A stretch of 64,000 nt of DNA from Desulfobacula sp. (GTDB taxonomy: Bacteria; Desulfobacterota; Desulfobacteria; Desulfobacterales; Desulfobacteraceae), in the NCBI GenBank assembly GCA_028280105.1, contig JANQML010000020.1, positions 1 to 64,000 on the forward strand, written 5' to 3'. This document shows positions 58,084 to 64,000 of the stretch, piece by piece. The notes beneath the pieces are model-generated. The model was not told the DNA's origin and did no database searches. It saw nothing but the letters and a program-made list of their open reading frames with translations. Position numbers and translations under genes: made by a program. The number at the start of each line of letters is the position of its first letter. The first letter of the stretch is position 1.

Positions 58084-59094
58084 ATGCTAATGATTGACGG
58101 AATGCTTGGAGAGGGCGGCGGACAAATTCTGAGGACCTCCCTTGCCCTCTCCCTGGTTACAGGCAAACCTTTTATAATAAAAGATATACGGGCAGGGAGA
58201 AAAAAACCGGGGCTGATGCGGCAGCACCTGACCTGTGTCAGCGCCGCAGTCAAGGTGGGCAATGCAGCGGTAGAAGGTGCGAACATCGGTTCACAGTCGC
58301 TTAAATTTGAGCCGGGCGCCATAAATCCGGGCAGTTATCGTTTTGCAATCGGAACGGCAGGAAGCTGCACGCTGGTCCTTCAGGCAATCCTGCCGGCATT
58401 GCTGATTGCAGGCGGACCATCCGAAGTCATACTGGAAGGCGGTACCCACAACCCGTATGCCCCGCCCTTTGATTTTCTGGATCAGGCATTCCTGGGGATT
58501 ATCAACAAGATGGGACCGGTCGTTTCAGCATCCTTGATCCGCCCTGGGTTCTACCCGGCAGGCGGAGGTAAATTCAAGGTAGAGATTCATCCCTCCCCTC
58601 TTGAAAAAATGGATCTCACCCGGCGGGGTGAAATATTGAATAAGACGGCAAAGGCGTTTGTGGCAAACCTGCCTGAAAAGATTGCCGCAAGGGAGATTAA
58701 AATCGTCAGAAAGCTGTTGGGCTGGGAAAACTGTGAAGTTATGAACGTCCCGGACTCGCATGGGCCGGGCAATGTATTGACCCTCACCGTGGAAAGCGAA
58801 AACATCACAGAGGTGTTTACGGGGTTCGGGGTCAAAGGGGTGACGGCTGAAACGGTCGCCAAAAGATGCGTGGGCCGGGTAAAAAGCTATCTGGCCGCTG
58901 ATGTGCCTGTGGGGAAATATCTTGCGGATCAGTTGCTGATACCTTTGGCCATGGCCGGAGCCGGCACATTTATTACCCAGCCGCCCAGCCGTCATACAAT
59001 GACAAATATTGAAATAGTCAAACAATTCTTAGACCTGAATATCAGCTGCACGGAAATGGATGATCACCGCTGGCAGATATCAATCGGGAATTAA
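58084..59094 (+). CDS. rtcA: RNA 3'-terminal phosphate cyclase RtcA
   Basis: MIDGMLGEGGGQILRTSLALSLVTGKPF; HGPGNVLTL. Start at MLMIDGML, the ORF extends upstream through the palindrome. Confidence 0.95.
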   Translation: MLMIDGMLGEGGGQILRTSLALSLVTGKPFIIKDIRAGRKKPGLMRQHLTCVSAAVKVGNAAVEGANIGSQSLKFEPGAINPGSYRFAIGTAGSCTLVLQAILPALLIAGGPSEVILEGGTHNPYAPPFDFLDQAFLGIINKMGPVVSASLIRPGFYPAGGGKFKVEIHPSPLEKMDLTRRGEILNKTAKAFVANLPEKIAAREIKIVRKLLGWENCEVMNVPDSHGPGNVLTLTVESENITEVFTGFGVKGVTAETVAKRCVGRVKSYLAADVPVGKYLADQLLIPLAMAGAGTFITQPPSRHTMTNIEIVKQFLDLNISCTEMDDHRWQISIGN

Positions 59095-59108
59095 AGGGCT
59101 GCATAAAC

Positions 59109-59213
59109 AGGCTTTAAGATACTGTTTTTTGGCAAGGCCGGAGGAAAAAGCCGTATCGCAATACTGCGACGACCGGTAACACAGTCCAAAAACATTATCT
59201 TGAAGTCTTAAGG
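59109..59213. repeat. Palindromic element between rtcA and rtcB
   Basis: Outer arms gctttaagatactgttttttgg / ccaaaaacattatcttgaagtc (imperfect); inner tcgca-atac-tgcga hairpin and gccgg/ccggt complementarity. Confidence 0.6.
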
Positions 59214-59225
59214 AGAAATTAAAAA

Positions 59226-60428
59226 ATGGAATGGATAAAAAAAGAAGAGAAATACAAGGTCCCTATCAAGTCATGGTGTGCAAATATCGAAACGCTTGCA
59301 ATGAAACAGGCCGAAGATCTGGCCATGCATCCCGTTGTTTTTCACCATGTATCACTGATGCCTGACTGCCATCCGGGTTACGGCATGCCCATCGGCGGGG
59401 TAATTGCCGCTGACAATGCTGTTATCCCCAATGCCGTGGGTGTGGATATCGGCTGCGGTATGGGGTCTGTCAGAACCGATCTCCCCGTATCAGAAACCAG
59501 CAGGGAAGATTTAAGAAAGGTTGTTGCACTGGTTAAAAAATATGTGCCCTGCGGGGAAGGAAGAGCCCATAAATCAGGACAGGCATGGGAAAACCTCGAT
59601 GATATTGAAGCCTATGAAAAAAGAGGATGGTACTCGTCCCATGTCAAGAAACTGGCCTTTAAAAATTTAGGCAGCCTTGGCGGCGGCAACCATTTTATTG
59701 AAATCCAGGCCGGTGATGACGGCCGGGTCTGGCTGATGATCCACTCCGGTTCACGGCATCTGGGCAATGTCATAGCCCGTTTTTACAATGAGATTGCCGT
59801 TCAACTGAATAAAAAGTGGCACACGGACACACCGGGAACCGACTTGGCTTTTCTGCCGGCAGATACAACAGAGGGTCAGGATTATATCAATGATATGAAT
59901 TTTGCACTCTCCTATGCCCGGGAAAACCGCAGAAGAATCATGATGCGGTTTAAAGACGCCTTTACAGAGGTCTTCCCGGACACCGAATTTGCCGATGAGG
60001 TGAATATTCACCATAACTATGCTGCCCTGGAAAATCATTTCAATAAGAATGTGTGGGTTCACAGAAAAGGGGCAACCTCGGCCAAACAGGGAGAGACCGG
60101 CATTATTCCCGGCTCAATGGGAGCACCGTCCTTCATTGTCGAAGGTTTGGGCAATCCGGAGTCGTTCATGTCCTGCTCTCACGGTGCAGGGCGGGTCCTG
60201 GGGCGGATGCAGGCAACCCGGGAACTCACGCCGGAAGACTGCGATAAGGCAATGCAGGGCATTGTTTACGACCGCTGGAATAAGGTCAGACGTGGCAAAG
60301 CCAAGGGCATGTACGACCTTGGGGAAGCGCCCCAGGCATATAAAAATATTGAAGATGTCATTGAAGCAGAGCTTGATTTGATCAGACCCCTGCACAAGCT
60401 TCGCCCCCTGGGGGTTGTAAAAGGATAA
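59226..60428 (+). CDS. rtcB: RNA-splicing ligase RtcB
   Basis: MPDCHPGYGMPIGGVIAADNAVIPNAVGVDIGCGMG; SLGGGNHFIEIQ; GAGRVLGRMQA. Confidence 0.97.
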   Translation: MEWIKKEEKYKVPIKSWCANIETLAMKQAEDLAMHPVVFHHVSLMPDCHPGYGMPIGGVIAADNAVIPNAVGVDIGCGMGSVRTDLPVSETSREDLRKVVALVKKYVPCGEGRAHKSGQAWENLDDIEAYEKRGWYSSHVKKLAFKNLGSLGGGNHFIEIQAGDDGRVWLMIHSGSRHLGNVIARFYNEIAVQLNKKWHTDTPGTDLAFLPADTTEGQDYINDMNFALSYARENRRRIMMRFKDAFTEVFPDTEFADEVNIHHNYAALENHFNKNVWVHRKGATSAKQGETGIIPGSMGAPSFIVEGLGNPESFMSCSHGAGRVLGRMQATRELTPEDCDKAMQGIVYDRWNKVRRGKAKGMYDLGEAPQAYKNIEDVIEAELDLIRPLHKLRPLGVVKG

Positions 60429-60432
60429 GCCC

Positions 60433-60470
60433 ATCCCGGGGATCATCATCCCGGGATATAGATTTGTTGA
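60433..60470 (+). terminator. Possible terminator after rtcB
   Basis: Perfect 8-bp stem ATCCCGGG / CCCGGGAT with 9-nt loop; only a weak T tract follows. Confidence 0.45.
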
Positions 60471-60588
60471 TTTGAATCGAACAGGTGAGCACATGCTCAA
60501 ATGACGATGGACGGTTCTGAAATCGAGCGTTTTTTCAACTTTTATTTTTTATGAGACCATCAAACTTTAGGCTATACAAAAAAAGTTA

Positions 60589-60617
60589 TTGACACCCATC
60601 TTAAAATGTCATATAGC
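60589..60617 (+). promoter_or_regulatory. Candidate sigma-70 promoter upstream of the AT/AMP-ligase genes
   Basis: TTGACA-N17-TATAGC; GTCAT-ATAGC-ATGAC inverted repeat overlaps the -10. Confidence 0.5.
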
Positions 60618-61116
60618 ATGACGACACTGGCAACCACTGTGGGGTTTCCAGGTTAATCATATCTCAAGATTTTGCCTGTCTAAGCGCGGCAAAGTTATCT
60701 TTGGACCACCATCAGGGGGTCTGTTCAGGGCACTGAGAAACTGGGTTTTCGGTCCGTTTATATATCGTCTTCCAGTTCCGGTTCATCTTCCGGATGTTCT
60801 GCCAAAGCAATGCGGAATCGTACTATCACATTACAATCAGTAAGGTCCTACAGATCCATTGCAAAGGCAATCCTGAACTCATCCCCGTGCCCAGGGTTGT
60901 AAGATAGATATCGCGGCCTCTGGACAATTTAAAGGTTAAAAGCACTTCACTATAGCAAATGACAAAAATATGTTCCGAAAAATCCGTTGATAAGAATACC
61001 AATTCAGTAAAAAATACTGAAAACTTAAGCGTCATTTGCTGTGCAACCACCCAAGTTAAAAATTGAATCGGAACGGAATTTTGAGAACAACTATAATCAA
61101 CAGGAGAAATCGAAAA

Positions 61117-62778
61117 ATGAGATCCGTTCGCCAATACCTCATCGAGGAAATCGCCCTGATACGCGGGCTCAGTCCCGAGGAAATCGATATGGAGGTTCCG
61201 TTTTCGCGTATGGGGATAAAACCGGTGGATCTGGCAGCCATTACAGACCGCCTTGCAAAGGAGATCCGGCGAGACCTGCCCGCCACTCTCGGGTTTGATT
61301 GTCCGAGTATATCCGCTGTTGTTTCCTTCCTTGAAAAAGAAGATGATGAAAGCCGGGACGATTACAGGGAATCCGGTTCCGGCGCCGGTGCTTACCCGAC
61401 CGTGGAGGATCCATCGGTCAGGAAGACGCCCGGTAACAGACCCAGGCCCGGGTTTCATCTCTTAACGCTTTCTGCCGGGGATAAAAAGGAGCTGGACGCG
61501 CTGACCCGTGATTATGGGGCATTCCTTGTGCAGCACCCGGGAATTGATCCCGCAGATTTCTGTTACACAGCCCATTCGGGGTGTACGGATTTGCCGTGGC
61601 GTGCAGCCGTATCCGGTAAAGATATCCGGGAACTGGCAAGGGGACTTGAGCATCTGAAAACCAATACCCAGTCTCCGGATGTATGGAAAACCGCCAAAGG
61701 GGTTTCTCCCCGGAATCCGGCCTTTGTATTTACCGGTCAAGGTTCCCAGTATCCGGGCATGGGGCGGGAACTATACCGTCTGCAGCCTGTTTTCCGGGAG
61801 CAGATGGACCGGTGCAACGCCATCCTGGCCCAATCCCAATCCATCGCCCTGAATCATCTGATCTACGGACAAAATGATCCGCAATTGCTTGATCAGACCG
61901 CCAACACCCAGCCCGCCCTGTTTTCCCTGGAATATGCCATGGCCCAAATGTACCGGTCATGGGGGATTGAGCCTGCTTTTGTCATGGGACACAGTGTGGG
62001 GGAATTTGTCGCAGCCTGCATGGCCGGTGTATTCAGCCTGGAAGACGGGTTGAAGCTGATTTCGGCCAGGGGACGGTTGATACAGGCCCTGCTCCGGGAA
62101 GGAAAGATGGTGGCCTGCCTTTGTGCCCTGGATCTTGTACAGGATTTGATCGCACCCTATGGCCATGATCTTTCCGTTGCCGCGGTCAACGGCCCGGCCA
62201 ATACGGTGGTTTCCGGAAGAAACGGGGCTGTGGAGCAGGTCTGCAGGCGTCTGGAGCAAAATGCGGTCCCATGGGTTCCCCTGAAAACCTCCCACGCCTT
62301 TCATTCGGTGTTGATGGAACCCATGATCCAGGCGTTCAGGGAAGTGGCGGAAACGGTTCGTTATGAATCGCCCCAAATCCCCTATGTCTCCAATGTAACC
62401 GGTGACCTGGTTGACGACGACACGGTCTGCTCGCCCGACTACTGGTGCAGGCACCTCCGCTCGGCCGTCATGTTCGAGGCCGGTATCCGTGCGTTATACC
62501 AGGCAGGGTGCCGTTTATTCCAGGAAATCGGACCATCTCCTGTATTATCCGGGATGGGCGCTGCTGTTCTGCCCCGGGAATCGGCGCAATTCATCCCCTC
62601 TCTCCGGCGGGGGGTGCCGGAGGAGAAGGCAATATGCACCGGACTGTCCATGCTTTATGTGCAAGGGGTTAATATCGACTGGAAAGCGTATTCAACGCCT
62701 TTTGACCCTGCCGTCATCTCCGTTCCCCGTAGTCCTTTCCGAAAAAAAGAGACCGGTTTAACGGGGATGACCCTTTGA
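61117..62778 (+). CDS. Discrete malonyl-type acyltransferase (PKS AT) with N-terminal degenerate acyl-carrier-like domain
   Basis: AT motifs FVFTGQGSQYPGMGREL, GHSVGEF, SHAFHS. N-terminal ACP-like ...IDMEVPFSRMGIKPVDLAAITDRLAKEIRRDLPATLGFDCPSISAVVSFL. Start MRSVRQYLIEE chosen (ORF opens at 61063). Confidence 0.85.
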   Translation: MRSVRQYLIEEIALIRGLSPEEIDMEVPFSRMGIKPVDLAAITDRLAKEIRRDLPATLGFDCPSISAVVSFLEKEDDESRDDYRESGSGAGAYPTVEDPSVRKTPGNRPRPGFHLLTLSAGDKKELDALTRDYGAFLVQHPGIDPADFCYTAHSGCTDLPWRAAVSGKDIRELARGLEHLKTNTQSPDVWKTAKGVSPRNPAFVFTGQGSQYPGMGRELYRLQPVFREQMDRCNAILAQSQSIALNHLIYGQNDPQLLDQTANTQPALFSLEYAMAQMYRSWGIEPAFVMGHSVGEFVAACMAGVFSLEDGLKLISARGRLIQALLREGKMVACLCALDLVQDLIAPYGHDLSVAAVNGPANTVVSGRNGAVEQVCRRLEQNAVPWVPLKTSHAFHSVLMEPMIQAFREVAETVRYESPQIPYVSNVTGDLVDDDTVCSPDYWCRHLRSAVMFEAGIRALYQAGCRLFQEIGPSPVLSGMGAAVLPRESAQFIPSLRRGVPEEKAICTGLSMLYVQGVNIDWKAYSTPFDPAVISVPRSPFRKKETGLTGMTL

Positions 62779-62848
62779 AGGTGTCTCAACCGTTGGACAG
62801 GCAGGACGCAGCGACCTTTGTTAAAATTTAAATACAGGATATAGAAAA

Positions 62849-64000
62849 ATGACGCATCACCAATGTTATCCGGATCATACAGCAGAGACCTACCAGGCGC
62901 TTGGATATTGGGAACCGATGACGCTTGGCCGGCATCTTGAAAACTGGGGCCGGAAGTTTGACGGCAGAACAGCCCTTGTTGAAGGGGAGAGGCAGATTAC
63001 CTATGGGGAGTTCTGCCAAGATGTCAGGGAAACAGCCCTGGGATTTTTGGAGATGGGCATCCAAAAACAGGATAATGTGGTTGTCCAGCTACCCAACTCC
63101 ATCTTCTTTGTCACCACCATTTTCGCCCTGTTCAGGCTCGGTGCCGTTCCCGTCCTGGCAATGCCCGCCCACAGGGAGGCGGATCTGGACGGCATCTTTG
63201 AAGTGGCAAAGCCCACGGCCTATATCGTTGCCCACACCCATCTCGGGTTCAACTACGGGCCGATGGCCGAAGGGCTCATGAAAAGGCATGCCTGCGTAAA
63301 ATATCTGGTCAGGCAGGGTGCTGATCAGGATATCTCTACCCGGAACAGTTCCGGGTCAGCGCTTCTGGATAATGACCCTCCCTCATATACGGACACGGCA
63401 CTGCTGCTGCTGTCCGGAGGGACGACCGGAACACCCAAGCTGATCCCAAGGACCCATGCGGATTATGCTTATAACGCCAGGGCTTCCGCCCTTAAGTGCA
63501 ACATGAATGAAACTTCCGTTTATCTGGCGGTTTTGCCGGTGGCCCATAACTTTCCACTGGCCTGTCCCGGCATCATCGGGACTTTTTTTTCAGGCGGCAC
63601 AGTGGTGTTCAGCAAGACCACAAGCCCTGACGAAACATTTCCGCTGATTGAAAAACATGGGGTGACCATTACCGCATTGGTGCCGGCAATGGTCAATCTA
63701 TGGCTCCAGGTCCTTGAATGGGAAGAGGCCGATCTGTCAAGCCTTGAAATTCTCCAGGTCGGCGGATCTCCCCTTGACGAAAACCTGGCCCGCCAGATCA
63801 TGCCCAAAATGAACTGCAGGCTTCAACAGGTATTTGGTATGGCCGAAGGTTTGCTTTGCTACACCGATCCCAGGGACCCGGACCATTTGATCCTCTCCTG
63901 CCAGGGCAAACCTCTGAGCCCCCATGACGAGATCCGGGTCATTGATGAAAACGGAAACCGGGTCAGCCCGGGGCAAAGCGGGGAACTCCTTGTCAGGGGA
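62849..64000 (+). CDS. Aryl-acid AMP ligase (DhbE/EntE/YbtE-like), truncated by window end
   Basis: Own translation from ATG 62849: LLLLSGGTTGTPKLIPRTHADYAYNARAS; VLPVAHNFPLACPGIIGTFFSGGTVVFSKTTSPDETFPLIEKHGVTITALVPAMV; LQQVFGMAEGLLCYTDPRD. Confidence 0.92.
   Translation, partial: MTHHQCYPDHTAETYQALGYWEPMTLGRHLENWGRKFDGRTALVEGERQITYGEFCQDVRETALGFLEMGIQKQDNVVVQLPNSIFFVTTIFALFRLGAVPVLAMPAHREADLDGIFEVAKPTAYIVAHTHLGFNYGPMAEGLMKRHACVKYLVRQGADQDISTRNSSGSALLDNDPPSYTDTALLLLSGGTTGTPKLIPRTHADYAYNARASALKCNMNETSVYLAVLPVAHNFPLACPGIIGTFFSGGTVVFSKTTSPDETFPLIEKHGVTITALVPAMVNLWLQVLEWEEADLSSLEILQVGGSPLDENLARQIMPKMNCRLQQVFGMAEGLLCYTDPRDPDHLILSCQGKPLSPHDEIRVIDENGNRVSPGQSGELLVRG

Noticed and set aside
60826-61458. 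210-aa minus-strand ORF overlapping the AT gene start
   Set aside because: Mostly antisense to the ACP-like/AT coding region; no family features.

Overview
The window is flagellar and flagellin-glycosylation DNA, probably from a Desulfobacterales-like deltaproteobacterium (taxonomy inferred from gene style only). Left part (about 0.6-22 kb, minus strand): a glycan biosynthesis island. It holds a legionaminic/sialic-acid-type set (LegC/NeuD/NeuC/PtmE/NeuA-like), a split transketolase, a B12-radical SAM enzyme, three methyltransferases, a domain-swapped HldE-like protein and a Maf/DUF115 flagellin glycosyltransferase with TPR tail. A decayed DUF2920 gene lies at the left edge. Middle (22-57.8 kb): two convergent giant flagellins (1428 and about 1554 aa) flank fliD-fliS-fliT?-flaG, followed by fliW, csrA, oversized flgL (1151 aa) and flgK (1419 aa), flgN, flgJ-N, flgI/H/A/G/F, an FlhB-C-like protein, a FliK-like protein, a FliL-like protein with a long motif array, fliA, flhG, flhF and flhA. 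Right part (58-64 kb, plus strand): rtcA and rtcB associated with palindromic elements, then the start of an aryl-capped NRPS/PKS (siderophore-like) cluster. Most interesting signals: (1) flagellin inserts built of exact-period tandem repeats (123, 135 and 108 bp) with a 6-residue [ST]-x-[LIV] periodicity suggesting left-handed beta-helix domains; (2) a membrane protein with nine FliM-like SQDDIDxLL/M motifs, a possible CheY-P-binding array; (3) a CsrA-type leader and sigma-28 promoter on flagellin 1, against sigma-54-type promoters upstream of the flgN-K-L-csrA-fliW-flagellin-2 operon; (4) a cysteine ladder in flagellin 1; (5) a pseudo-ACP fused to a malonyl-type AT next to a salicylate-type AMP ligase. 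No tRNA, rRNA or CRISPR was recognised.
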